Below, piece after piece: positions 35,434 to 45,547 of a DNA stretch of 64,000 nt. The stretch's first letter is position 1; the number at the start of each line of letters is the position of its first letter. The stretch is from CAWFFV01 sp963814985 (GTDB lineage Bacteria > Chloroflexota > Ktedonobacteria > Ktedonobacterales > Ktedonobacteraceae): NCBI GenBank assembly GCA_963814985.1, contig CAWFFV010000009.1:172025-236024 (forward strand), in the 5' to 3' direction. The notes below the pieces were generated by a model. That model was not told the DNA's origin and did no database searches. It worked only from the letters and a program-made list of their open reading frames with translations. Position numbers and translations under genes: made by a program.

Positions 35434-36870
35434 TCAATCCTTTTGCTCTGGCAACAATGCCATACCTTCCAAAACATCATCTCTACGATCAGGTGCAGCC
35501 CTGTGCGCCAGGGGTAGCGTGAGTGTCACCACCGTCCCCTGATCAGGGGTGCTGGAAAGGCGCAATGTGCCCCCATGGGCTATTATGATACTCTGGGCAA
35601 TAGAGAGTCCAAGGCCGGTACCTCCAGCTTCGCGCGAGCGTGCTTTGTCTACCCGATAGAAGCGTTCACCCAGGTGCGGAAGGTGTTCAGCCGCAATACC
35701 AACACCGGTATCGCACACCTCTAAGAGGGCCTGTTTCTCCTTCACTACTGTCCGCACGACGACCTGCCCCCCCTGCCGATTGTATTTAATGGCATTGTCG
35801 AGTAACACTATTACCGCTTGCTCCAGGAGTACCGGGTCTCCAATCACAAAAGGTGCATCTGCTGTCTCTCCCTGTACCAGAAGTTCCTTTTGATCAGCGA
35901 GGGACTTGACCCGCCGTATGGCTTGCTGAGTCAGATCGGCGAGGCTCACCACGTCATACTCTCTATGTGTAGACCCGGCGTCCAGGCGGGCAAGTGTCAG
36001 CAGGTTGTTTGCTAGCTTCCCCATATGCTCTGTTTCAGCAACAATATCCTCTAAGAGCGCCGCATCTTCTGTTGCCAGATGCTTACGACTGCGTAAGAGA
36101 ACTTCAGCATCCGCACGTAGCAGGGTCAGTGGGGTGCGTAGCTCATGGGAAGCATCCGCGATAAAACGTTGCTGGTTGGCCCAGGATAACCGCGCCGGTG
36201 CCAATGCCCGATTTGCCAGGAACATTCCTCCCACTCCTGCCACGAGCAGAGTGACACCTCCCACAGAGATCAAGAGCAGGAGCAGCACAGACAACGCACT
36301 TTCCTGCGCCTGGACGGACTCGCCAACCAATACAACACCCATGCTTCCGCTCCCCGTTGGACTCGGAACCACCAATGCATAGCGATAAACCAGCCCAATC
36401 GTGCCTCCTGCATCGACAATATCGACTGCCTTGCCATGCTGCAAGGCAGTCTTGACTAAATTCGTGGAAAGAAAGGCGGCTGGAAGTTGCCCTGTTGTTC
36501 CATTTTGTAGCAAGGAGCCGTTGCGGTCAAAGCATGCAACCATCTCTGGTCTCGGTGGTCCCTGAGTAGAGGGAGGTGGACCAAATGGACCTGAAGGGAC
36601 GGAGGACGAGCACGCGCGGTCTGGCGAGCCATTGACCCATTGACTCACATGGAAATTAGCATGTCCAGCAGTATCATTCTCAATGGGGGTCAGAAGCAAG
36701 AATTGAGCACCAGCATAGAGGGCTACCCCGAACAGTACCAGGATAGCGGCGACCACTCCACAGTACCAGAGTGTGAGGCGCAGGCGAATCCCTGCAAACA
36801 GGGCTGCTCCTGGCTCTGCTGAATGGTAAAGCTTGCGATAATGCAAGGGCCACCATACGAATCTGTTCAT
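35434..36870 (-). CDS. Two-component sensor histidine kinase
   Basis: A 478-residue membrane kinase. Two transmembrane helices (about 32-56 and 190-218) flank an extracellular sensor of about 130 residues with a Pro-rich loop. HAMP is short or missing; the H-box ADASHELRTPLT (His242) follows at once. Then come LLDNAIKYN, CDTGVGI, and GGTGLGLSI. It lies downstream of an OmpR-type regulator in the same direction (23-base gap), so the two form one system. The signal is unknown. The Pro/Gly-rich part of the sensor (PSGPFGPPP) is unusual. Confidence 0.9.
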   Translation of the reverse strand: MNRFVWWPLHYRKLYHSAEPGAALFAGIRLRLTLWYCGVVAAILVLFGVALYAGAQFLLLTPIENDTAGHANFHVSQWVNGSPDRACSSSVPSGPFGPPPSTQGPPRPEMVACFDRNGSLLQNGTTGQLPAAFLSTNLVKTALQHGKAVDIVDAGGTIGLVYRYALVVPSPTGSGSMGVVLVGESVQAQESALSVLLLLLISVGGVTLLVAGVGGMFLANRALAPARLSWANQQRFIADASHELRTPLTLLRADAEVLLRSRKHLATEDAALLEDIVAETEHMGKLANNLLTLARLDAGSTHREYDVVSLADLTQQAIRRVKSLADQKELLVQGETADAPFVIGDPVLLEQAVIVLLDNAIKYNRQGGQVVVRTVVKEKQALLEVCDTGVGIAAEHLPHLGERFYRVDKARSREAGGTGLGLSIAQSIIIAHGGTLRLSSTPDQGTVVTLTLPLAHRAAPDRRDDVLEGMALLPEQKD

Positions 36871-36893
36871 GCTTGTATTCCTCTTATACTTAG

Positions 36894-37568
36894 CTATGCT
36901 TCGATTTTATAGCCTATGCCGCGTACTGTTTTGATCAATGGGCGCGCAAATCCTCGATCGATCTTGTCACGGAGATAGTGAATATAGATATCTACGACAT
37001 TGGAGAGTGCCTCCATATCATAGCGCCAGACCGCATCGGTAATTTGTGTTCGTGTGAGTGCTTGACCACGATGGCGCATCAGGTATTCCAGTAGAGCAAA
37101 CTCTTTGGCCGTCAATTCAATGGCTCGACCGGCCCGGCACGCTTCATGCCGTACCAGGTCGAGTATCAGGTCTCCTACTGTGAGCTGATGTGTCTCATCA
37201 AAACGACGGTCACGTCGGCGCAGGAGAGCATTGATGCGTGCCAGTAATTCCTCCATCGCAAAAGGCTTGGTAAGATAGTCATCGGCTCCCACATTGAGTC
37301 CGGTCACCCGATCTTCAACAGCTCCCCGTGCCGTAAGCATGAGAACAGGTGACATCACATGCTCGGCACGCATCTGCCGGCAGATGTTGATCCCATCAAT
37401 TTCTGGCAACATTACATCAAGAATCACCACATCGTAGGTGTCGCTCAGAGCCAGATCCAGACCTGCGCGTCCATCGTGCGCAAGATCGACGGTGTGACGC
37501 TCTTCCAATAATACGCGACGTAGCAAGTATGCTAGCCGCTGCTCGTCCTCTACCACAAGAATATGCAT
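36894..37568 (-). CDS. OmpR/PhoB-family response regulator
   Basis: A 224-residue regulator: receiver domain with phospho-acceptor Asp51 (VVILDVMLPE), conserved Asp7/Asp9 pair and Lys in LTKPF, then a winged-helix effector (about 125-223) ending RGIGYKIEA. ATG 37568 has GAGAGGAACT directly upstream; the open frame starts at 37589 without one. The cognate kinase follows. Two direct ATTGGAAA repeats lie upstream and may be its binding site. Confidence 0.92.
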   Translation of the reverse strand: MHILVVEDEQRLAYLLRRVLLEERHTVDLAHDGRAGLDLALSDTYDVVILDVMLPEIDGINICRQMRAEHVMSPVLMLTARGAVEDRVTGLNVGADDYLTKPFAMEELLARINALLRRRDRRFDETHQLTVGDLILDLVRHEACRAGRAIELTAKEFALLEYLMRHRGQALTRTQITDAVWRYDMEALSNVVDIYIHYLRDKIDRGFARPLIKTVRGIGYKIEA

Positions 37569-37637
37569 AGTTCCTCTCTTTTTCCTCATACTCCGTCACT
37601 CACAAGCTGCGTTCTTCCATATCCTATGCTACAAAAA

Positions 37638-37656
37638 TTGGAAACAGATTGGAAAT
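37638..37656 (-). promoter_or_regulatory. Candidate response-regulator binding site
   Basis: ATTGGAAA occurs at 37638-37645 and 37649-37656, an 11-bp period typical for tandem half-sites of OmpR-family dimers. A related TTCCAAT/TTTCCC pair lies at about 37715-37732. The site is between the regulator gene and the divergent glycosyltransferase, so it could control either. Confidence 0.4.
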
Positions 37657-37827
37657 AGGAAGTTTATAAATCCTCAATTTTGCTCCCAATGCATGAGAAT
37701 TTTCTCATCTTCTTCCAATATATTTCCCATCAACTCTTGTTAGGCTAGAAAATGTGAAGTATTCCAGGCAATGACATCACCTGTAAATAGTAGTAAATAA
37801 CAATACATATTCCAGAAGGGACATACG

Positions 37828-39960
37828 TTGACAATGACTTCTACATCTTCTACTGCACCGGAAATACAGCCGGAACCGCCAACAGATCACGGCAAGAAGG
37901 GGAGATCAACCCTTTTGCAACCATTGGCACTTGGCGGCATCACCCTCGTCTCAATCTTTCTAAACTTCTATCAACTGGGACAAAATGGGTTTGGTAACCT
38001 CTACTACGCCAGCGCTATCAGGAGTATGATGGATAGTTGGCATACCTTCTTTTTCGTGTCCCTGGATCCAGTCGGGTTCGTGAGTATTGACAAGCCACCT
38101 CTGGGGTTCTGGTTACAAGTCGTCAGTGCGAAACTCTTTGGCTTCACCCCTTTTAGCATTTTCTTCCCTCAGGCACTGGCAGGCGTCCTTTCGGTCTTAT
38201 TGCTCTATCACCTGGTACGTCGTCACTTTGGTGTTGCGGCAGGCCTGTTAGCAGCACTTGCCCTGGCGATCAGTCCCATCAGTGTTGTGACGAACCGCAA
38301 CAACACGATTGATAGTACGCTGGTCTTGACGATGTTGTTGGGAGCCTGGACCGTAATGCGGGCTGCTGAGACAGGAAAGTGGCGCTGGCTGTTGCTCACC
38401 GCCGTACTGGTCGGTCTCGGTTTTAATATTAAAATGCTTGAAGCATACCTTGTCGTGCCTGCCTATGGCCTGCTTTACCTGCTCGCTGCACCCAGAAGCC
38501 TCAAGATGCGTATCGTGCAACTCTTAGTGGCCGCAGTTGTCATGTTGACCATTTCGTTATCATGGGCAGTTGTGGTAGACCTTACTCCGGCGTCACTACG
38601 TCCATATGTTGGTTCAAGCCAGGACAACTCAGAGATTAGCCTATCTCTCGGCTATAATGGTATCCAGCGTCTTATCGGCTCATTCGGCTTTGGCGGCCGT
38701 GGAGCATTCACCCCAACTGGAACAGGCGGTAATGGTCTGCCTCCACAGGGTTTGGCGGTGGTAATGGCCAACCTCCACAAGGGTTTGGCGGTGGCAATGG
38801 TCTGACCTCCACAAGGGTTTGGCGGTGGCAATGGTCAACCTCCACAAGGGTTTGGCGGTGGTAGTTTGGCGGCGGAGGTATGTTTAATACTGGCACTCCC
38901 GGCCCACTACGACTCTTTGATGAGCCGCTAGGCGGGCAGATTGTGTGGCTCTTGCCGATAGCACTCCTGGGGATGCTGGCTCTGGCCTGGCAGCGTCGCC
39001 CCCGCTTTCGAGGTGACCGCCAGCAGCAATCACTACTCTTGTGGGGCATCTGGCTACTCACAATGGGCATCTTCTTCAGTATCGCCACCTTCTTTCACCA
39101 GTATTACCTGTCAACACTCGCTCCGGCCATCTGTGCTCTCTTCGGCATTGGCGTTGTCGTGATGTGGCACGATTACCAGCGTTCTGGCTGGCGCGGCTGG
39201 TTGCTGCCCTTAGCACTCGTGCTGACTGCACTTGAGCAAATACACATCATTGTGAGCAATCCTGCCTGGGGAACGTGGCTTATTCCGCTCATCGCTATCC
39301 CCTGCACACTCGCAGCATTGATACTGCTCGCGGCTCGCCTGATTCCGCGTCTCAGGCTCAACACGCGTGTCCTTGTGCCAGCGCTCGGCGTGGGTCTTCT
39401 CGCACTGATGCTCACACCAGCGGTCTGGTCAGCCATTCCCACAATAGAAAACGTCGCGACAAACCTGCCAACAGCCGGTCCAAACCAGCAATTTGCCAAT
39501 GGCATTCCAGGCGAATATCGGTACCTTCGTCAATCAACAATTTGCCAACGGTGGACCAGGTGGGGATAACAGTATCAATACTGCACTGATGCACTACCTC
39601 GAAGCGAACCAGGGCAACGCGAAGTATCTTGTCGCCGTGCCCAGTTCCATGCAGGCAGATTCCATCATCATGGCAACCAATAAGGGTGTGATGGCACTGG
39701 GTGGATTTTCCGGTAGCGATCCCATCCTGACCACCAATCAACTTGCATCTCTGATCGCCAACGGGACGGTGCGCTTCTTCTTGCTCAACGGCTCTGGAGG
39801 ATTGGGCGGCGGTTTTGGCCCAGGAGGCGGTCAGAGTTCCCTGACGACCTGGGTCACGCAACACTGCACCACTGTTCCGGCAAGCCAATGGCAATCATCC
39901 TCAACTAGTTCCGGATTTGGTGGCGCATCACAGTTGTACAGTTGCACACCCGCAAAGTAA
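37828..39960 (+). pseudogene. ArnT/GT39-type membrane glycosyltransferase, frameshifted
   Basis: Three open frames (37828-38805, 38880-39569, 39493-39960) form one protein of about 710 residues. The N-terminal half has the GT39/PMT-like pattern: first-loop acidic residue region YYASAIRSMM, DPVGFVSIDKPPLGFW and many helices. A 33-base tandem repeat coding PPQGFGGGNGQ follows (starts 38740, 38772, 38806, 38839). The frame breaks inside it (spacings 32, 34, 33) and again near 38872 and 39495. The C-terminal soluble part is Gly-rich. GAAGGG lies 7 bases before TTG 37828 (ATG 37834 also possible). Substrate unknown; probably lipid-linked sugar transfer. Confidence 0.75.
38740..38871 (+). repeat. 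33-bp tandem repeat inside glycosyltransferase
   Basis: Four near-identical units beginning CCTCCACA at 38740, 38772, 38806 and 38839 code for PPQGFGGGNG-type peptide. One unit is short by a base and the next is long by a base, so the frame is lost and regained within the array, then lost again just after it. Repeat slippage is a likely cause. Confidence 0.85.
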
Positions 39961-40130
39961 GAGTGTGGACGAGGTGTCATTAGACAATGCATAAAGATGC
40001 TCTCTCCCTGACCTTCCCGCCTGATCTGCGCAGGTTGGGGAGAAGCATGAAAATCAATATTAGATAAATTTTACAATTTTCTGTATATTTTTTTAAATTC
40101 ATTCTGTATAACATGTAAAAAGAGGTAGCT

Positions 40131-41494
40131 ATGCTTGTAAAAAAGAAATTTTTTATGCTTGATATACAAATCCTTGTACGCTGCATATTTGGGATGCTAT
40201 TTTTGCTAGCTATTGTATTACGGGCATCACTGTACCAGATGCAAACGAGTGACTATACAATTTTCGTTAGCCCATGGTATGACTTCATTCAAACCCACGG
40301 TGGTTTTGCAGCACTCAAATACAACTTTTCCAACTATAATCCACCATACCTCTATCTCCTTGCTCTGCTCACGTACATACCTGTTCCAAAATCGTTGCAA
40401 TCAAAACACTCTCGGTTGTGTTTGATGGAGTGCTAGGCCTCTTCACCTATCTCATTCTCAATCTGAAATACAAGCGTTCTTATGCATCAATCATAGGAGC
40501 GCTGGTCATCGTATTTGCTCCCACTATTTTCATTAACAGTGCCGCATGGGGACAATGTGATGCAATCTATACAGCATTTTGTCTGGGAAGTCTTTACTTT
40601 CTACTCAAGGAACGGCCTGCATGGGCCTGTATTTTCTTCGGTCTGGCTATCTCGTTCAAACTACAAGCGATTTTCTTTTTGCCTGTACTCCTCATACTTC
40701 TGCTTAGAAGAAAACTCCCGATGAAATATTTCATCCTTATCCCGGCAATCTTTCTGCTCATGCTGGTTCCGGCATTTATTGCGGGTCGAGATGCACAAAG
40801 CTTGCTTACTATCTATGTAGGACAGATCAATAGCGGAGGCGCTGGAGGAACTGGTCAGTTTCCGGGTGGAAGACCTGGACAGTTCAATGGAGGAGGAATA
40901 AATTCGCTTCCTGGTAGGGGGGCTGGACAATTTGGCAGAGGAGGAACAAATCCGTTTCCTGGCAGAGGATTTGGACAGTTTCCCGGTGGAAGACCTGGAG
41001 GTGGTGGCATTTCATCCTCGCCATTCACATTGAACGCGCCTACTTTCTATCAATGGCTTCCGGCAAGTGCGCCTGGGTATTGGGAATGGATCGGTATTCT
41101 CCTCGCAGCACTGGTCGTCATCTCTGTCTATGTCATGATAGTGGCAAGTAAGCAGCAGTTCACATCAGCCATTCTCCTCAAGATTACGCTCGTTTTTGCT
41201 GTAGCAATTCCATTTTTCTTACCAGAGATGCATGAAAGATACTTTTACTTAGCAGATGTTGTCTCGATCATCTATGCCTTTTCCTTCCCACGCTACTTCT
41301 ATATTGCAATAATTGTTCAACTCTGCTCACTCCTTAGTTATGCACCATATCTTCTTCATACACAAGTTGTCAGCCTTGCATATGTGGCGTTCGCTGTCCT
41401 CGTTGTCACTATTATCACAACGACTGATCTTGTGCTGACACTTTATCCCAACATCCGAAAAAGAGCAGCAGTGTCAGGGTATGCTGAACGATAA
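40131..41494 (+). pseudogene. Polytopic glycosyltransferase with Gly-rich loop, frameshifted
   Basis: Two frames (40131-40436 and on to 41494) join into about 450 residues. Restoring one A in AAAA at about 40391-40394 turns the end of the first frame into PKIVAIKTLSVVFDGVLG. The protein has about ten helices with a GT87/DUF2029-like mannosyltransferase look (SDYTIFVSPWYDFI, WGQCDAIYTAF). A loop of about 70 residues between helices is almost only Gly, Phe, Pro, Arg and Gln (for example GQFPGGRPG), similar in kind to the insert in the preceding transferase. GAGGTAGCT precedes the ATG. The two genes may serve one surface-polymer pathway. Confidence 0.7.
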
Positions 41495-41723
41495 GATGCC
41501 TCCAAAGACTGCCGATGAAAAAAATATTGGGCAGGTATGAGCGTCATTTCACATCCATCGGTATCTACTCCGATAACATGAGGCAGCAATAGAACCATCA
41601 GCATAGGCCACTTTATACGGCAGTAGTTGTATGCTATCATATATCTCGCCCTCAGAATCGCACCGACAGACAGATCTGAGCAACTTAAATCTAAAAAATT
41701 TGAAACCAGAAGGCAGGATACCA

Positions 41724-42089
41724 ATGATCATAGAACTTGACTTGCCCTTATATGCTTTAGAAAAACTCAAATTCGGCTTCAGTGGTATCCCAGGTTTCAT
41801 CCAAAACATCAAAATTAAAAATATAAAAACACAAGAAAGTTATGTCATTGTAGATGCGATCGCCTCTGGTTTACTTTTCAGAACCAGTACAAGAATAACA
41901 TTTCAGCTTCAACTGAAAAACGGTAAAATAGTTGCCCACCATGTCAGCGCTACAGGAATCGCCAGTAAGAGCAAAGATCTTCTCGCGTCAAGGTTAAATT
42001 CCATATTCGAAAAAAATTTGAACAACATTTTTATCCATCATTTAGATATAGGTTCTCACGGCATCCGCATATCATGCTCTCCCCAGTAA
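41724..42089 (+). CDS. Hypothetical protein
   Basis: A 121-residue protein that I do not recognise. It has alternating strands (YVIVDAIASGLLFRTSTRITF, then FQLQLKNGKIVAHHVSA) and a C-terminal helix with FEKNLNNIF. It has no signal peptide or membrane segment. ATG 41724 has AGGA 6 bases upstream; the frame opens at 41631 without one. Its 3' end overlaps the convergent neighbour by 34 bases. The upstream 41495-41723 gap shows no other gene. Confidence 0.5.
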   Translation: MIIELDLPLYALEKLKFGFSGIPGFIQNIKIKNIKTQESYVIVDAIASGLLFRTSTRITFQLQLKNGKIVAHHVSATGIASKSKDLLASRLNSIFEKNLNNIFIHHLDIGSHGIRISCSPQ

Positions 42090-42469
42090 TAAATCTTCAT
42101 ACTTCCACGTTTCGGCGTATCCTGTCTCTTCGCTCCACCAGACTTCTGCTGGTGACCATACCTCTCACCTTTTGACATACCCGGTCGTTGACTAACCTTC
42201 TCCTGCTTAGGATTTTGCTTTTTGCCCTTCCCTAAGATCGCTTCTGCGTCATCCTCATGCCCATGAGTCACCAGCCACTCACGGGCACGCTCGTGCAGAT
42301 CTCGTAGCGTTGGGCTACCCGCAATCATCATCCACATAGCAAACTCAGGATCAGATGGTGCCTCTGCACTCCATTGATCTAAGGCTATAAGAAATTCTCG
42401 AACCTGTTTGACATCAAGTGTCCGTAGTATTGCGTCGAGCCGTTGGCGAAAATTTGTATACTCTGCCAT
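42056..42469 (-). CDS. Hypothetical protein with basic tail
   Basis: A 137-residue protein. The first 80 residues are helical and acidic (FRQRLDAILRTLDVKQVREF, then FAMWMMIAGSPTLRDLHERAREWL). The rest is a Lys/Gln/Arg-rich, probably disordered tail that could bind nucleic acid. I recognise no family. A GAGAGA-rich sequence precedes the ATG. Downstream it overlaps a convergent gene by 34 bases. Confidence 0.6.
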   Translation of the reverse strand: MAEYTNFRQRLDAILRTLDVKQVREFLIALDQWSAEAPSDPEFAMWMMIAGSPTLRDLHERAREWLVTHGHEDDAEAILGKGKKQNPKQEKVSQRPGMSKGERYGHQQKSGGAKRQDTPKRGSMKIYYWGEHDMRMP

Positions 42470-42485
42470 AATCTTTATTCTCTCT

Positions 42486-42836
42486 CTAAGATTTTGCTTC
42501 TGGTAAGAAACCTCCTCCTCCAGGGGTGCTGATGATCAGTATATCACCAGCATGCACATCCAGGGTTACTTTTCCGGGTAACTGCGTGACCATACCCTCA
42601 TGTTCGAGACTATTTATACCTGTTGCCCCAGGGGCACCACCGTGTAGACCGTAGGGCGCACGTTGACGGCGATCGGTAAGCAGGGTCACAGTAGCAGGCA
42701 CAAGAAAACATAACTCACGACAAAGCCCATCTCCTCCACGATAACGGCCAGCACCACCAGAGCCATAGCGCAAAGTATAGCGGCGTATACACAGAGGCCG
42801 CGGGAATACGCTGTGGGGCAAGCAGTGATAATGCAA
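42486..42836 (-). pseudogene. Hydantoinase B/oxoprolinase, C-terminal fragment
   Basis: About 105 residues match only the end of the hydantoinase B family (normally over 500 residues): the SGGAGRYRGGDG motif, RAPYGLHGGAPGA and the closing GDILIISTPGGGGF. The N-terminal four fifths are missing. Directly upstream the sequence turns into a different, out-of-frame gene remnant, so this is a deletion product and not functional. Confidence 0.8.
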
Positions 42837-43528
42837 AGTATCTTCTTTTTTGCAAAGCTACAAGCGACAGCCCAGACATCATTTTGAGAGATAGCTGTCA
42901 ACGCATTCAAGATTCCATTGCCTGCTGGACCGTTAGGGCTGGCGATAATCCGCCACACTTTTCCATCCCAACGCTCAACAAGCGTCTCGCTTGCCGATGA
43001 CCATGACTTGTTTGAAGGAATAGAGCCATGAAGCGAAGATCCCACTGTCCATACATCACTGGCTGATGTGGCTGCTACCGTTGCTAATACACCACTGCCA
43101 TTTGTGATATTTGGACCTGGTACAAACTGCCAACTTCTCCCATTCCAGTGCTCGATCAATGGGCTTATGCTGAAAGAAAGAATGTCAGTAGAAGAGCCTA
43201 CAGCCCACGCATCATTTGCTGACACGGCAGTCACCGCCTCCAGAACATTAATCGAGTCAGCTGTAGTATGATAGGGGACGTCAAACAGCTTCAAAGGATA
43301 CGGCTTGCATGCGGGAGTAACAGTAACAGTTGGAGTGTTTATTGTGTTCAACCCCAATCGGCGCAGATTAAGCAGAGTGACAAAACTTCCGATCAACACT
43401 CCTACGACCAGGATCGCTACTAGCGTACGCATCCACTGAGGAGAAATGCGATTTTGTTGATTTCTCTTTGTATCTCTCAGTTTCGGAGGAATGGACGCCG
43501 GGATTTCTGCTAGCATCCTGCCAGCCAC
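42837..43528 (-). pseudogene. Membrane-anchored beta-propeller protein, 3'-truncated
   Basis: A short basic N-terminus and one transmembrane helix (about residues 33-53) precede repeats of about 55 residues, each with a SANDAWAVGSS / SASDVWTVGSS / SQNDVWAVACS block and an LIEHWNGRSWQFV-type strand. The third repeat stops after DVWAVACSF. From there the same frame reads through hydantoinase B sequence out of frame to 42686. The break point (about 42837) has two CTTTGCA copies 14 bases apart. The intact parent would be a surface propeller of unknown role. Confidence 0.7.
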
Positions 43529-43602
43529 TCATATCTGTCTCATCTATAGACAAGATGGCTTTTCCTCCATTCCATTACTTCCATTCAGTCAATTGCACAG
43601 CA

Positions 43603-43953
43603 CTAATGTATATTCACATCTGGAGGAAAATCGTTACAGAGGGGGAAAATTTGGGAGTATGGCAAGAGAGCTACCTGGCAGAGTCTGGGACCCACTGCAA
43701 TGAGAGCATCAGCGCGTGGCACCGTATCGTCTGGCTCATCGGGTTTCCGATAATCACATCGGACGGGATGGCCTGTGAGTTGTTCAAGCAGAGGAATACC
43801 TAGAAAGTCTGTTGCTCTCGGCGTAGGAACGACATATACATCCCAGCCAGAGGCTTGCGCGGCCTGTACGAGGATTGGCACTGAAGATGCAGTACCAGCT
43901 GCGCACGCAACAATGAAGAGTATCCCTCTTTGTGTCTGGTGCGTCTCGCTCAT
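43603..43953 (-). pseudogene. Flavoprotein (PPC decarboxylase-like), N-terminal fragment
   Basis: The first 95 residues (GILFIVACAAGTASSVPILV, DFLGIPLLEQLTGHPV, VPRADALIAV) match the start of HFCD-type flavoproteins, which are about 180 residues long. After ADALIAVGP the match stops and the frame ends in unrelated residues. The region 42.5-43.95 kb thus holds three truncated genes in a row. Confidence 0.65.
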
Positions 43954-43967
43954 GCTACTCCTTTCTA

Positions 43968-44902
43968 TCAGTTGACAGTTACCAATGCATCTTTGAGATC
44001 ACGTATGCGTGGATGTGTCGCCAGTGGGGTTGTATTGAGCCTCTCATACATGCGCTGGACTCGACTTACATGCCGCTTTGAGTGGTACTGTCTTGCTAGA
44101 TTCAGTCCCTCAATAGCAAAAGTGACACCTGTATCAACATCCCCTGCATATGTATAGGCTTGTGCTTTGAGAATCGTAAATACACCTTTTGCACGAATTG
44201 TTCTGGATGGTTGCAAGCGCTCAGTCTCTTTATAAATAGTAATGGCTTCTTCTGGCTGCCATAACAAGGTGTGCCCCTGTGCTTTTTCCTCAAGTACGCC
44301 AACAAGGGTAAATTGGCTACTGACAGTATCCAGGTTTGGGGTGATATTCTCAACAATAATTTGTGCGTTCTCAATGGCTCTTTATAGGCCAGCCTATCAA
44401 ACTCAATTTTCCCCATCATCTCGTGAGCATAGGCAAGCACTTGTTGAGCAGGCTTAAGCAAATTTCCCCGTCGATCGTTAATCGCTTGCTCTAAGCTGGC
44501 AATCGTTTGAATCAGGTTATCTACAATTACAACCTCTTTGTCTGCATACCAGACAAGCCAGGAGAGTTTTACCGTTGCCTGTGCAGGGGTAAGCAGTGCT
44601 TGCAAAACCGCATCATCAGCTTCAAGTGGATGTCGTGGCGCAATTGCCAGGTGAGGAATACCCCTTCCAATCGCATCCAAGCGTTCGTGTGGGATTTGAA
44701 GAATGTCAGCAAGACGAGAGACTTGTTCAAGCTGATCGAGTTTGCGTTTACCTCGCTCGATTAAGGAGACATATTCGCGCGTATATCCCCACTGCGTTGC
44801 AACATCTTCCTGTGACATACCCATTTGTTCTCGATACTGCCGTACCAGGTTCCCAAAACTATTGCGACTTAACCAGACAGGCTGGTTCTTCTTCGCCATC
44901 AT
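43968..44902 (-). pseudogene. XRE-family regulator with TPR-like C-terminus, frameshifted
   Basis: ATG 44902 has AGGAGATG upstream. An HTH_XRE domain (FGNLVRQYREQMGMSQEDVA, then GYTREYVSLIERG) is followed by helical TPR-type sequence. The frame breaks near 44382, where restoring one base gives YKEAIENAQIIVEN in place of YKEPLRTHK. The rest (LLWQPEEAITIYKETERLQ to the stop at 43968) continues in another frame. Intact members are cytoplasmic DNA-binding regulators with a ligand or peptide-sensing TPR. It is divergent from the pseudo-receiver gene. Confidence 0.75.
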
Positions 44903-45121
44903 GGACAACATCTCCTCTAAAATTCCTACGCCGTAACGCACTGTTACGCTCTTTGGAACACAATGTTCCTTGAACAGCTTAAAAATAGCATCTACACTGC
45001 CATAGGGTAGATATGTGTCCATCATATTATAAAGATGCCAGGAAATGAAGTACGAAGTCAAACAAGCATAGACGCTCCTATTCGACAAAGACCTGGGGCA
45101 GTGATGAGAAAGAGGTAGACG

Positions 45122-45532
45122 ATGGGTAAGCGGGTCATGGTTATTGAACCAAATGGGATACTCCGAAAATTTCTTGACTTGTGCATACAACGAGACGGAC
45201 ATGATGTGAAAGTATTTGCTAACTATGAATTGGCACTCAATGCCTTCGCTCTTCCCACATTCCAGGCACATCCTCCTGATCTAGTCTTTATTGCAGTGTA
45301 CCCGATTCAGCCAAAGAGCTACAGCGTGATAGCACATCTGCGATCACAATTTCCCTATGCCAGAACAACTGTCGTCGCTATGGTAGCACAAGAAGATACG
45401 ACATACCAGGAAGTCAAATCTCTAGTGCAAGTGACACAGACTATCCTGCTACTCAAGCCATATCAGGTACAGGATGTGCTTGCTCTTGTCACCACACCTG
45501 GACAAAGCGTCTCTGTCAAGCAAAAACAGTAG
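45122..45532 (+). CDS. Receiver-like protein lacking the phospho-acceptor Asp
   Basis: A 136-residue single CheY-like domain (KRVMVIEPNGILRKFLDLCI at the start). The position of the phospho-acceptor reads PDLVFIAVYP, with Ala where LDV normally has Asp, and the acidic pair after the first strand is reduced to Glu. The Lys of the last strand (LLLKPYQ) is kept. It is probably a phosphorylation-independent pseudo-receiver. It is followed after 15 bases by a helical hypothetical gene, so they form a two-gene operon divergent from the XRE-TPR regulator. Confidence 0.7.
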   Translation: MGKRVMVIEPNGILRKFLDLCIQRDGHDVKVFANYELALNAFALPTFQAHPPDLVFIAVYPIQPKSYSVIAHLRSQFPYARTTVVAMVAQEDTTYQEVKSLVQVTQTILLLKPYQVQDVLALVTTPGQSVSVKQKQ

Positions 45533-45547
45533 AAACGAGGGTAAAAG

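Noticed and set aside
38708..39088. 126-residue minus-strand ORF with repeated PPNPCGG-like peptide
   Set aside because: It is the antisense shadow of the 33-bp repeat inside the glycosyltransferase.
42686..43528. 280-residue ORF as one real protein
   Set aside because: Its C-terminal 50 residues are hydantoinase B DNA read out of frame; it is a fusion of two remnants.
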